From Neorhizobium sp. (GTDB lineage Bacteria > Pseudomonadota > Alphaproteobacteria > Rhizobiales > Rhizobiaceae): 64,000 bases of DNA. The stretch is taken from NCBI GenBank assembly GCA_028283725.1, contig JAPWKC010000002.1, positions 255,501 to 319,500 on the forward strand. The letters are read 5' to 3'. This document shows, one piece after another, positions 17,604 through 26,179 of this stretch. The notes beneath the pieces were generated by a model. It was not told the DNA's origin, made no database searches, and saw nothing but the letters and a program-made list of their open reading frames with translations. A program made the position numbers and the translations under genes. Position 1 is the stretch's first letter. Each line of letters begins with the position of its first letter.

Positions 17604-19128
17604 GGCTTGGCTCCTGCTGGGGAGATTTTGTTTTGAGACCGGCGTCGCCGACGGCATGGGCAACGATCGTCTGTTCGGAAAGCTGATCGCGGTCGAGCTC
17701 AGCGGCGATCCGGCCGTTGCGCATCACGAGAACGCGATCGGACAGGCGGATGACTTCCGGAAGTTCGGACGACACGACGATGATCGACTTACCCTCGGCG
17801 GCAAGCTGCTCGATCAGATGGTAGATTTCCGACTTGGCGCCGACATCGATACCGCGGGTCGGCTCGTCGAACAGAAGGATTTCAGAGCCGGCCGCAAGCC
17901 AGCGGGCGATGATCGCCTTCTGCTGGTTACCGCCGGAAAACAGACGGATGGCGCGGTCGATCTGGAACGGCCGCAGATTGACCCGTTTCAGAAGCTCGTT
18001 GGCGCTGGTGCTGACGGCGCGATGGCGTACAAGCCCGCCCTTGCTGAACTTGCCGAAAGACGGCAGGGCCATGTTGACCGACACCGAACGTCCCGGAATG
18101 ATGCCCTCGCGCTTGCGCTCTTCGGGCAAAAGGCCGATGCCGGCGGCGATCGCCGAGCGGGGCGTCGTGAGCTTCAACACACTGCCATCGATATGGACGG
18201 TGCCCGACGCAATGGTATCGACGCCGGCCAGAAGCCGCAAAAGCTCGGTTCTGCCGGAGCCGACAAGGCCGGCGATACCGAGGACCTCGCCACGTCGGAC
18301 GGTGAAGGAGACGCCGCGGACATGCGTGACCGCGGAGGAAAGGTCCCGCACCTCGACGCGAACGTCCTCCTTCACGAAGGAATTGTGTTCTTCATGTTGC
18401 AACTCGCGACCAACCATCATGGCAATCACATCGGCTTCGGCGGTATCCTTCAGATCGACGCTGCCGACGACCTTGCCGTCGCGCATGACCGTGCCGCGGT
18501 GGCAGATGCGGAAGACCTCGTCCATCTTGTGCGAGACATAGATGATCGCAACCCCGAGGCCCGAGAGTTTCTCGATGATGGTGGCGAGCCGTTCGAACTC
18601 GGCCGGCGTCAGGCTCGACGTCGGCTCGTCCATGGCGATGATCTTCGCCTTGTCGAGAAGCGCGCGGGCGATCTCGACGATCTGTCGCTGCGCGACCTTC
18701 AGCGTCTTGATCGGCGCCGACGGATCGATCGAGGGATCGATCATCGCAAGCGCTTCTGCAGCGCGCTTTTCCTGCTCGCGGCGATTGACCAGCACGCCAC
18801 CGGCGGTCTTGATCTGGTGCCCGAGGAACATGTTCTGCGCCACGGTGAGGTTCGGAACCTGCTGCAGTTCCTGATGGATCATGGCGATGCCGGCAAGACG
18901 CGCGCTTTCCGGCTTCTTGAAGGATGCAAGCTCGCCATCGACATAAAACTCGCCGCTGGTCGGCTTGCCGACGCCCGACAGGATACGCAGGAGCGTGGAT
19001 TTGCCCGCGCCATTTTCGCCGAGCAGGGCGTGGATCTCGCCGGGGGCGATCTCGAACGAGACGTCGGTCAGCGCCTTCACGCCGGGGAACGTCTTGGTGA
19101 TGCCGTCGAATCTGAGGCGGGCGGTCAT
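17596..19128 (-). CDS. Sugar ABC transporter ATP-binding protein with two NBDs, RbsA/MglA family
   Basis: A 510-residue protein with two fused nucleotide-binding domains, as expected for CUT2 importers. NBD1 has Walker A GENGAGKST near residue 37 and a Walker B (IIAMDEPTSSL). NBD2 has a degenerate P-loop (GLVGSGRTELLRLLAG), the signature LFSGGNQQKAIIARWLA and Walker B (ILLFDEPTRGID). It energises uptake of a monosaccharide. It overlaps the permease gene by eight bases and lies 97 bp downstream of the binding-protein gene, separated by a strong stem-loop. Confidence 0.93.
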   Translation of the reverse strand: MTARLRFDGITKTFPGVKALTDVSFEIAPGEIHALLGENGAGKSTLLRILSGVGKPTSGEFYVDGELASFKKPESARLAGIAMIHQELQQVPNLTVAQNMFLGHQIKTAGGVLVNRREQEKRAAEALAMIDPSIDPSAPIKTLKVAQRQIVEIARALLDKAKIIAMDEPTSSLTPAEFERLATIIEKLSGLGVAIIYVSHKMDEVFRICHRGTVMRDGKVVGSVDLKDTAEADVIAMMVGRELQHEEHNSFVKEDVRVEVRDLSSAVTHVRGVSFTVRRGEVLGIAGLVGSGRTELLRLLAGVDTIASGTVHIDGSVLKLTTPRSAIAAGIGLLPEERKREGIIPGRSVSVNMALPSFGKFSKGGLVRHRAVSTSANELLKRVNLRPFQIDRAIRLFSGGNQQKAIIARWLAAGSEILLFDEPTRGIDVGAKSEIYHLIEQLAAEGKSIIVVSSELPEVIRLSDRVLVMRNGRIAAELDRDQLSEQTIVAHAVGDAGLKTKSPQQEPSHV

Positions 19129-19178
19129 GGGGATTTCCGATGCTTTTGCGAAACCTGGGCTTCGCGAGGGAGCCGGGA

Positions 19179-19211
19179 ACGAGGGAGCTGGCCGCTGACC
19201 AGCCCCCTCGT
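19179..19211 (-). terminator. Intercistronic stem-loop between sugar-binding protein and ATPase genes
   Basis: A 13-bp stem (arms 19179-19191 and 19199-19211) with one G-U wobble in the minus-strand RNA and a 7-nt loop. There is no T-run. Hairpins after the binding-protein gene commonly protect its mRNA or cause partial termination, giving more binding protein than membrane components. Confidence 0.6.
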
Positions 19212-19225
19212 CTTGCCACTGTTTC

Positions 19226-20290
19226 TTACTGCGCGGCGGCAGCGTCTTTCATCAGCACGGCGCGGATATCGACGCCATCACCCTTGTACTTGGACAGATT
19301 GTCCTTGGTGATGAGGGCCTGCGGCGTGGCGACGACACGCGGCAGCTTTTCGCCGGCAACCAGACGAAGTGCCGTTTCCATCGCCACCTCGCCGGTCAGG
19401 ACCGGGAAGCTGTCGACCGTGCCGGTGAGTTCGCCGGCGGCGATCGACTTGTAGGCGTCGGAAATGCCGTCGGTGCCGAAGACCGCGACCTTGCCCAGAA
19501 GATTGGCCGACTTGACGGCTTCGACGACGCCGAGCGCCATGCCGTCATTGTTGCAGTAGAAGCCGATCAGATCGGGATGCTGCTGCAGAATGTTGGTGGC
19601 GGCGTCATAGGATTGCTGGCGATCCCAGTTGCCCGGAACGCTGGCGACGACCTGGAACTTCTTGTCCTCGGAAATCGTGGCCTTGAAGCCGGTGGTCCGC
19701 TGAACTGCGGCATAGACGCCGGCCTGTCCTTCGATGATCGCAACCTTGCCGCCGTTGGGGTACTTTTCGATGAACCACTTGGCGACGCGCACGCCGTTGT
19801 CGCGCTGGACGTTGCCGACATAATGCTCGACGGAAGGGATCACGGCATCGTTGACGTTGACGACCGGGATTTTTGCTTCCTGCGCCTGTTCCATGACCGG
19901 CTCGAGGTTGGCATCGGTCTGCGGCGAGACGAGGAGCGCATTGACGCCGGTCGTCACCATGCCTTCGGCGATGGTCAGCTGGCCGAGCTGGTCACCCTCG
20001 CTCTGGGCCGCCTGATAGGCGACGGAGACGCCGACCTTATCGGCAAACGACTTGTAGCCGTCGCCAAGCGAGCGCCAGTATTCGTTGGTGAGCGTCTTCG
20101 AGACGCCGCCGACACGCGTGCCGGACGGCATTTTCGGCAGCGCGCCGAACTTCGCCTCAAGCTGCGACCAGTCGATACGGTCTTTTTCCGTGTCCGAGTT
20201 GAGCGGAGCAAGGCTCTGGGCGAAGCTGGTTCCTGCCCAAAGGCTCGCAACAACACCGGCAGCGATGGCTGCCTTGATAAACGTCTGCAT
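19226..20290 (-). CDS. Sugar ABC transporter substrate-binding protein, RbsB-like
   Basis: A 354-residue periplasmic protein. The start at 20290 gives a classic Sec signal peptide (MQTFIKAAIAAGVVASLW, cleavage near TSFAQ). The mature part has the periplasmic-binding fold of CUT2 systems: ALLVSPQTDANLEPVMEQA, then VVNVNDAVIPSVEHYVGN, then GFYCNNDGMALGVVEAVK. It captures the sugar and delivers it to the permease. A GGGAGGAA site precedes the ATG. It is the second gene of the operon after the TIM-barrel isomerase, with a 39-bp gap. Confidence 0.92.
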   Translation of the reverse strand: MQTFIKAAIAAGVVASLWAGTSFAQSLAPLNSDTEKDRIDWSQLEAKFGALPKMPSGTRVGGVSKTLTNEYWRSLGDGYKSFADKVGVSVAYQAAQSEGDQLGQLTIAEGMVTTGVNALLVSPQTDANLEPVMEQAQEAKIPVVNVNDAVIPSVEHYVGNVQRDNGVRVAKWFIEKYPNGGKVAIIEGQAGVYAAVQRTTGFKATISEDKKFQVVASVPGNWDRQQSYDAATNILQQHPDLIGFYCNNDGMALGVVEAVKSANLLGKVAVFGTDGISDAYKSIAAGELTGTVDSFPVLTGEVAMETALRLVAGEKLPRVVATPQALITKDNLSKYKGDGVDIRAVLMKDAAAAQ

Positions 20291-20339
20291 GTTCTTCCTC
20301 CCGAAGATTGATATGTGGAACCTGTTTATGAAGCGGCGG

Positions 20340-21329
20340 TCAAGCGGCTTCCCCAAGCATGATTTCCTGGAGAATGGCCTGAGCCGAGACTGCATCCTGG
20401 CGATCGATCGCGCCCGACAGCCGGTTGTCGCGATCGAGACGATCGACGACATTCAGCATGCGCTTGACGGTCTTGATGTTGACGTCGCATTCATGAACCG
20501 GATCGAGGCCGGTCATGTCCGGGAACGTATCGAAATAGATGGCGCCGTCGTAACCGTCGTGCTTGATCTGGCGCAGCAGCTCGATCGTCTGGATCGAGTG
20601 CACGGCGCCAACCATCAAGCCGTCGTCACGCTTGGCGTAACCGTCGTTCAGATGAACGCCCAGAACGCGGCTGTGGCGGGCGATCATGGCAGCGGCGAAG
20701 GCCGGCTGCTCGTCGGCATAGAGAACGTGGGCGAAATCGAGAGTGACGCCGAGGTTCTTGGCACCGACTTCCTTGATGGCGAGAAGCGTCGTCGCGCAGT
20801 CCGGCATAAGGCTGTAGGAGCGTGGTTCGTTCGGCTTGTATTCGATGCTGATGAGGCATTCCGGGTCATGTTCGCAAACTTCACGGATGCCGTCGATTTC
20901 GTGTTGCCACATCCGATCGTAATTTGCCTGGAAGGCGTAGTCGAAGCCATCCTGGCCGAGCCAGATCGTCATCAGCTTGCTTCCGGCTTCGCGGGCCGCG
21001 TCGATACCGGCCTTGGTAAGATCGATCGCTTCGCGACGCACTGCTTCGTCCGGATGCGTGAAGGCGCCCAGCTTGAAGGCCGGGTTGGTATAGTAACGCA
21101 TTGCGAAACCATTGATCGACAAACCAAGATCGCCAAGCTTCCTGGCGATTTCGGCCGGGTTTTCCGAGACGTGATCGGGATAGTTGAGGTCGAGATCGGT
21201 CAGCCCATCAACCTTGGCGGCGCGGGCCGCCATCTGCATGACCGTCGGCTTGCCCTTCAGGTCAGGCCATTCGGCCTGGGCGTTGGAAGCAAAGGAGTTC
21301 AGGCGCGTGGCGAAACGGGGGCTGGACAA
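20340..21329 (-). CDS. TIM-barrel sugar isomerase/epimerase (xylose isomerase-like)
   Basis: About 329 residues of the AP-endonuclease-2/xylose-isomerase-like fold. Metal-site segments are visible: CLISIEYKPNEPR (Glu), LGVTLDFAHVLYADEQ (Asp and His), VLGVHLNDGYAKRDDG (His and Asp) and YFDTFPDMTG. It should isomerise or epimerise the imported sugar or its phosphate before or after the PfkB kinase acts. The start is uncertain: TTG 21329 has AAGG eight bases upstream, whereas GTG 21359, in the same frame, has no ribosome site and lies 12 bp from a palindrome. It heads the operon isomerase - binding protein - ATPase - permease - RpiR - kinase. Substrate not identifiable from sequence alone. Confidence 0.85.
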   Translation of the reverse strand: MSSPRFATRLNSFASNAQAEWPDLKGKPTVMQMAARAAKVDGLTDLDLNYPDHVSENPAEIARKLGDLGLSINGFAMRYYTNPAFKLGAFTHPDEAVRREAIDLTKAGIDAAREAGSKLMTIWLGQDGFDYAFQANYDRMWQHEIDGIREVCEHDPECLISIEYKPNEPRSYSLMPDCATTLLAIKEVGAKNLGVTLDFAHVLYADEQPAFAAAMIARHSRVLGVHLNDGYAKRDDGLMVGAVHSIQTIELLRQIKHDGYDGAIYFDTFPDMTGLDPVHECDVNIKTVKRMLNVVDRLDRDNRLSGAIDRQDAVSAQAILQEIMLGEAA

Positions 21330-21370
21330 TGTTCTGACCTTATCATTTTTGAGCGGCACGGCTGAACTTC

Positions 21371-21390
21371 ACAAATTATCGAATATTTGT
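21371..21390. promoter_or_regulatory. Palindrome upstream of the sugar ABC operon, candidate RpiR operator
   Basis: ACAAATTATCGAATATTTGT has 6-bp arms ACAAAT/ATTTGT around a central TCGA, within an AT-rich stretch. It is the only strong symmetric site near the operon head. Binding by the operon's RpiR regulator is inference. Confidence 0.45.
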
Positions 21391-21813
21391 AAAGTAAAAA
21401 AGTTATTGCATTGCACACACGCCGACGAGGCCGCGTGTGCTCGATGTGAGATAAGGAACGCGGTGCATCCGTCATCGCAGGGCGAGGCCGGTGAGAGTTT
21501 TGAGGTCGCGATGAGGGCCGATCGGGGTGCTGACGGGATTGGAAGCTTTACGCTTGCGCTATGTCTTCAAGGTGCGCATCGATCACCGCGCGAATGGGTC
21601 CATCCCTTACGAAACGGATAGGACGCGACATTTCGAAAAAACAGCTTTTTCAATTTGATAAGACGAAGATCGGCGCACCCGTTCCGAGTGCGCCGACAAC
21701 AGCCGATCGAACCGGAGGCGAAGGCACCGCTCAGTGGTACGCCCCCGCCCCTTTAAAAAACGAGGGCGAGGCCTCTGCCGAGGCAGACGTCCCGGCTCCA
21801 CCATGACAGGCTC
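21391..21813. other. Intergenic region between the sugar and inositol operons
   Basis: About 420 bp with no convincing gene; the open frames here lack ribosome sites and recognisable sequence. It should hold the sugar-operon promoter (AT-rich 21360-21415), a 9-bp stem with one G-U wobble (arms 21413-21421 and 21432-21440), and the end of the inositol operon. On the minus strand, a GCCTC/GAGGC hairpin (21771-21784) followed ten bases later by six Ts (21755-21760) is a weak candidate terminator for that operon. Confidence 0.5.
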
Positions 21814-22605
21814 TCAGATCGTGAAGGCCGTGCGGAACGCTTCCAGTGCGTCCAACGGATCGCCCTTGGAAAAGGCTTCCATCCCGACAGGTCCCCTATA
21901 GCCCATGCCGTCGAGCGCCCTTGCGATCGCCGGATAGTTGATCTCGCCCGTGCCCGGCTCGCACCGTCCCGGAACATCGGCCACCTGCACTTCGCCGATA
22001 TAGGGCAGGCAGGCCTTGCAGGTCTCGATCAGGTTCCCCTCGCCGATCTGTACATGATAGAGGTCGAGGTTCAGCCGAAGGCGCGGATGATCGACGCTCT
22101 CGACCAGCGCCAGCGTGTCCTCCGCGCGCCCAAAGGGTGTACCCGGATGATCGACGGGCAGGTTGAGGTTTTCGAGCGTGAACACCACCCCTTCCTCCTC
22201 CGCCATGTCGGCGATGCGGGAAAGCGTATCGCGCGCCTTCAGCCACATGCGCCCCGTGACCACCTCGCTCGGCCGTGCCGGAAGTCCCCTCTCGCCAAGG
22301 CCGGTACCGTGCAGGTTGAGCCGCGCGACGCCCAGCCGCTTGCCGACCTGCGCCGTTTCGCGTGCCGAACGCAGCAGTTCGCCAGCGCCGTCATCATCGG
22401 CCAGACGGCCGGTCAGATAGCCGTTCATGATCGAGAATGTCGCGCCCGACCGCTCGAGCGCTGAAAGATCATGCTCCGGCCAGTTCCACAGGCCGACCTC
22501 GAAACCCAATTCCTTCAATTGCGCGCAGCGCCATTCGATCGGCCTGTCGCGCCACAGCATTTCCGCGCAGGCGGCCAGCGTAAACGGTTGGTCCATTGTG
22601 GTCAT
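21814..22605 (-). CDS. Hydroxypyruvate isomerase-family TIM-barrel protein (IolI/Hyi-like)
   Basis: About 263 residues of the xylose-isomerase-like fold with the Hyi layout: WPEHDLSALERSGATFSIMNGYL, LNLHGTG, VVFTLENLNLPVDHPG (metal Glu), LNLDLYHVQIGEGNL (Asp-x-x-His), IGEVQVADVPGRCEPGTGEI and VGMEAF. These enzymes isomerise hydroxypyruvate/tartronate semialdehyde or, in inositol clusters, inosose stereoisomers. As the last gene of the iol operon, inosose isomerisation (iolI role) is the likelier job, but sequence alone does not separate the two. ATG 22605 and ATG 22596 are both possible starts; neither has a strong ribosome site. Confidence 0.8.
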   Translation of the reverse strand: MTTMDQPFTLAACAEMLWRDRPIEWRCAQLKELGFEVGLWNWPEHDLSALERSGATFSIMNGYLTGRLADDDGAGELLRSARETAQVGKRLGVARLNLHGTGLGERGLPARPSEVVTGRMWLKARDTLSRIADMAEEEGVVFTLENLNLPVDHPGTPFGRAEDTLALVESVDHPRLRLNLDLYHVQIGEGNLIETCKACLPYIGEVQVADVPGRCEPGTGEINYPAIARALDGMGYRGPVGMEAFSKGDPLDALEAFRTAFTI

Positions 22606-22622
22606 CCAGATTGAGAAGGGGG

Positions 22623-23420
22623 TCAGCGCATCAGGTGCTCGACCGGCGGTGCGGCGACAAAACGCCATTTCCGCAAGGGGCCGGCCATGACGTTGAGATA
22701 ATACATTTCAAAACCGTGCGGCGCGCCGCAGGGGTGATGCCCGCGCGGCACGCAGACGACATCGCCATTATGCACGGCCATGGTCTCGTTGAGCTGAAGG
22801 TCATCGGTATAGACCCGCTGGATGCCGAACCCGTCGGCCGGATTGATCCGGTGGTAATAGGTCTCTTCCAGATAGGTGATGCGGGGGAAATCGTCTTCGT
22901 CGTGACGATGGCTGGGATAGCTTGACCAATGTCCGGCAGGCGTGAAGACCTCCGTCACCAGAAGCGCATCGCAATAATCCTCGTTCTCCATGGCAATATT
23001 GTTGATGTAGCGCGTGTTGGTCCCCTCGCCGCGCTGCGTCAGGCTTATCCCGTCCGGGCCGATACGCCGCGCCTCGTGCCCACCCTTACCGGGTGCCGAG
23101 CAGACAGCGACGACGCAATCGGTCTCGGCAGTCGCCTTCCAGTCGCTGCCATCCGGCAGGTAGAGGCAATGCGGCGGCGACTTCTCAAAGACGCTCATCC
23201 GTTCGCCGAGCACGCCCCAGTCACGCCCTGCCCCTTCGACCGCAGCCTTGCCCTCGACCATCACAAGAATAATTTCGCGATCGCCGGTTGCTCCGAAGGC
23301 AGTCTCGCCGGCCCGCAGGCGATAGAGCGAGAAACCGACATAGCGCCAGCCGGCCATTGCCGGGGTGATCTCGTGAACCTTGCCATGTGTGCCGAAGGGT
23401 CGATGGAGAAGATGGGACAT
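22623..23420 (-). CDS. iolB: 5-deoxy-glucuronate isomerase
   Basis: A 265-residue bicupin protein matching IolB over its full length. Recognisable parts are the C-terminal metal-binding region SSYPSHRHDEDDFPRITYLEETYYHRINP and the motif NGDVVCVPRGHHPCGAPHGFEMYYLNVMAG. It converts 5-deoxy-glucuronate, the IolD product, into 2-deoxy-5-keto-gluconate, the substrate of IolC. It lies 20 bp after iolE in the same operon and is followed by the hyi/iolI-like gene. Confidence 0.95.
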   Translation of the reverse strand: MSHLLHRPFGTHGKVHEITPAMAGWRYVGFSLYRLRAGETAFGATGDREIILVMVEGKAAVEGAGRDWGVLGERMSVFEKSPPHCLYLPDGSDWKATAETDCVVAVCSAPGKGGHEARRIGPDGISLTQRGEGTNTRYINNIAMENEDYCDALLVTEVFTPAGHWSSYPSHRHDEDDFPRITYLEETYYHRINPADGFGIQRVYTDDLQLNETMAVHNGDVVCVPRGHHPCGAPHGFEMYYLNVMAGPLRKWRFVAAPPVEHLMR

Positions 23421-23440
23421 GACGAACTCCTGCTCTCTTT

Positions 23441-24337
23441 TCAGACAAGGTTGATGCGCGCGGCCTCGGCCTTCAGCGTCTTCAGGCCAAGCGACTGGTA
23501 GTGCAACGGATTGCGAACATCCGGGTCCTGCTCAGCCTCGATAACGATCCAGCCGTCATAACCGGCCTGCTTGAGAATGCTGAGAAGCGGTGCGAAATCG
23601 ACCCCGCCCTCTTCGTCCCCCGGAACGGTGAACACGCCGGCTCGCACGCCATCCATGAAGGAAAGACCCTCCTCGCGGACCTGCCGCATGACGGCGGGGC
23701 GGACATTTTTGGCATGGAAATGGCTGACCCGGCCGATATGGCGGAAGAGCACCGGCGTCGGGTCACGGCCATCCCCGCCGAAATAGCAATGACCGGCATC
23801 GAAGAGCAGTCGGGTTTCAGGGCCGGTCGCCGCCATGAAAGCGTCGATTTCCTCCGGCGTTTCCACCACCGTACCCATATGGTGATGATAGACGAGCTTG
23901 ATGCCCTGGCTTGCGGTGAAGGCTGCAAGCGCCTCCACCTTGGCGCCGAACGCCTTCATCTCTTCCGATGACAGAACAGGGCTGTGCGAAAGCGGCACCA
24001 GCTGCCCCTGCACGCTATTCGAGGTCTCGCAGGCGATGCAGACCGTGCAGCCATTGTACTTGAGCTTGTCGAGATGCGGCTGGATCGCCTTCTTCTCCTC
24101 CTCGACAGACTGCGACAGAAGATTGAGCGAGTACCAGCCGGAAACGAAGGCGAGGCCATACCCTCCGAGCAGTTCCTTGAGCGCCTGAGGGTCATCAGGC
24201 CAGCGGTGGCCGTTCTCGATGCCATCGAAACCGATCTCGCTTGCCTCGCGAAGGATCTGGTCCGTGGGGATATTGGCGCCGAGGCTCTGGTCGTCGTCAT
24301 TGGCCCAGGCGATGGGGTTGGTACCGTAGCGGATCAT
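23441..24337 (-). CDS. iolE: Myo-inosose-2 dehydratase
   Basis: A 298-residue TIM-barrel protein with the typical IolE start ([16 protein letters not shown]), the segment [19 protein letters not shown], and metal-site features [12 protein letters not shown] and [14 protein letters not shown]. It dehydrates 2-keto-myo-inositol, the IolG product, to the trihydroxycyclohexanedione used by IolD. It starts nine bases after the iolD stop, within the iol operon. Confidence 0.95.
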   Translation of the reverse strand: MIRYGTNPIAWANDDDQSLGANIPTDQILREASEIGFDGIENGHRWPDDPQALKELLGGYGLAFVSGWYSLNLLSQSVEEEKKAIQPHLDKLKYNGCTVCIACETSNSVQGQLVPLSHSPVLSSEEMKAFGAKVEALAAFTASQGIKLVYHHHMGTVVETPEEIDAFMAATGPETRLLFDAGHCYFGGDGRDPTPVLFRHIGRVSHFHAKNVRPAVMRQVREEGLSFMDGVRAGVFTVPGDEEGGVDFAPLLSILKQAGYDGWIVIEAEQDPDVRNPLHYQSLGLKTLKAEAARINLV

Positions 24338-24346
24338 CTTTTGCCC

Positions 24347-26179
24347 TCAATTCACGGTGTTCTGCTTGGCGGCGCCTTCGAGATAGCGCGCGTAAGCCTG
24401 TTTCAGCTTTTCGGTATTGCCGACTTCCGGCACGGCAACGTCCCACCAGTGGCCGGCATCGCCGAAGCCGGGACCATCCGTCGGATCGGTATCGATGACG
24501 ATGACGGTCGGGATATCGCGCGAACGGGCCTTTTCGATCTGCCGTTCGAGATCGGCGATATCGCTTGCCTTCACCGAGGCGGCGCCGAGTGCTGCGGCAT
24601 GCGCGACGAAATCGATCTGCGGCTGCTGTTCGATATTGCAGTCCTGATAGAGATTGTTGAACGCCTCTCCACCCGTGCCGCGCTGCAGGCGGTTGATGCA
24701 GCCATAGCCGCGGTTGTCGGTCAGAACGACGGTGAAGGGCACCTTGCGCATGACGGCGGTCGCAAGCTCGGAATTCGCCATCATGTAGGAGCCGTCGCCG
24801 ACGAAGCAGATGATCTCCCTCTCGGGCCGCGCCAGCTTCAGGCCCATCGCACCGGCAATCTCGTAGCCCATACAGGAAAAGCCGTATTCCATGTGATAGC
24901 CGCCCTGGCTCGGTTGCCACAGAAGCTTCAGCGCTCCCGGCATGGTGCCTGCCGCACACATGGCGATGGCGTTTTCACCGGTTGCCCGCTGCACGGCACC
25001 GATGATCTGCGCATCGCTCGGCAGACCGGCCGTCTTAGGCGCCGCACAATGCCGGTCCACCGCATCAAGCCATGCGCTGCGTAGGCTCGAATCGGGCGCT
25101 GGCGCGCGAAAGGTGCCGAGCCTTTCGCCAAGCGCCGCAAGCGCTACCCTGGCATCGGCGACGATACCGGTCGCGCCATGCTTGTCGGCATCATAGGCCT
25201 GCACATTGATCGATACGAGCCGGCGCCCCTTCGCCTCGAACAGCGACCACGAACCGGTGGTGAAATCCTGAAAGCGGGTGCCGATACCGATGACCAGATC
25301 GGCCTTGCGGGCAAGCGCATTGGCTGCCGCCGATCCATCCACACCGGCCGCACCAAAATTCATCTTATGGCTCTGCGCCAGCGCGGATTTACCGGCCTGC
25401 GTCTCGATCACCGGGATGGCATGCCGGGTGGCAAATTCGCCAAGTTCCGTCTCGGCACCGCTGTAGATCACTCCTCCACCGGCGACGATGACCGGGTTTT
25501 TCGCCGCACGGATGAGATCTGCTACCTCTTCCAGATCGCGGGCATCCGGTTCTGCCCGGCGGGTGCGCCAGACTTTCGGTTCGAAGAAGGCGTCCGGCCA
25601 ATCATAGGCCTCAGCCTGCACATCCTGGCAGAACGATAGCGTCACCGGCCCGCAACTGGCCGGATCGGTCATGACGCGCAGTGCCCGCGGCAGTGCCGTC
25701 AAAAGCTGTTCCGGCCGCGTGATGCGGTCGAAATAGCGGCTGACCGGGCGGAAGCAATCATTGGCCGAGACCGTGCCATCGTCGAAATCCTCGATCTGCT
25801 GGAGGACGGGATCCGGCCTTCTGTTGGCGAAGACATCACCGGGGATGAGAAGCACCGGCAGACGATTGACATGCGCAAGCGCTGCCGCCGTTACCATATT
25901 GGTGGCGCCCGGCCCGATCGACGACGTGACCGCCTGTACCCGCCGACGCTTCATCGCCTTGGCATAGGCGATTGCCGCATGGGCCATCGTCTGTTCGTTC
26001 TGGCCGCGCCATGTCGGCAGGCTGTTGCCCGCCTTCTGCAGGGCCTCGCCAAGACCTGCCACATTGCCATGGCCGAAGATCGCCCAGACGCCATCGACGA
26101 AGCGCTCGCCCTCTTCGGTCATCTGCGCCGAGAGCCATTTCACCATGGCCTGTGCGGCCGTCAGTCTTATCGAAGTCAT
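24347..26179 (-). CDS. iolD: 3D-(3,5/4)-trihydroxycyclohexane-1,2-dione hydrolase (ThDP-dependent)
   Basis: A 610-residue thiamine-diphosphate enzyme. The N-terminal pyrimidine-binding domain includes the catalytic Glu region and SSIGPGATNMVTAAA; the C-terminal domain has the ThDP/Mg motif GDGSYMMANSELATA ending at NRGYG. It opens the inositol-derived ring to 5-deoxy-glucuronate. The start at 26179 overlaps the iolC stop by four bases (ATGA), so a longer in-frame extension upstream is unlikely. Confidence 0.95.
   Translation of the reverse strand: MTSIRLTAAQAMVKWLSAQMTEEGERFVDGVWAIFGHGNVAGLGEALQKAGNSLPTWRGQNEQTMAHAAIAYAKAMKRRRVQAVTSSIGPGATNMVTAAALAHVNRLPVLLIPGDVFANRRPDPVLQQIEDFDDGTVSANDCFRPVSRYFDRITRPEQLLTALPRALRVMTDPASCGPVTLSFCQDVQAEAYDWPDAFFEPKVWRTRRAEPDARDLEEVADLIRAAKNPVIVAGGGVIYSGAETELGEFATRHAIPVIETQAGKSALAQSHKMNFGAAGVDGSAAANALARKADLVIGIGTRFQDFTTGSWSLFEAKGRRLVSINVQAYDADKHGATGIVADARVALAALGERLGTFRAPAPDSSLRSAWLDAVDRHCAAPKTAGLPSDAQIIGAVQRATGENAIAMCAAGTMPGALKLLWQPSQGGYHMEYGFSCMGYEIAGAMGLKLARPEREIICFVGDGSYMMANSELATAVMRKVPFTVVLTDNRGYGCINRLQRGTGGEAFNNLYQDCNIEQQPQIDFVAHAAALGAASVKASDIADLERQIEKARSRDIPTVIVIDTDPTDGPGFGDAGHWWDVAVPEVGNTEKLKQAYARYLEGAAKQNTVN

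Noticed and set aside
21448-21806. Short open frames in the gap between the sugar and inositol operons
   Set aside because: No ribosome sites, no recognisable products and conflicting frames; better read as promoter and terminator DNA.
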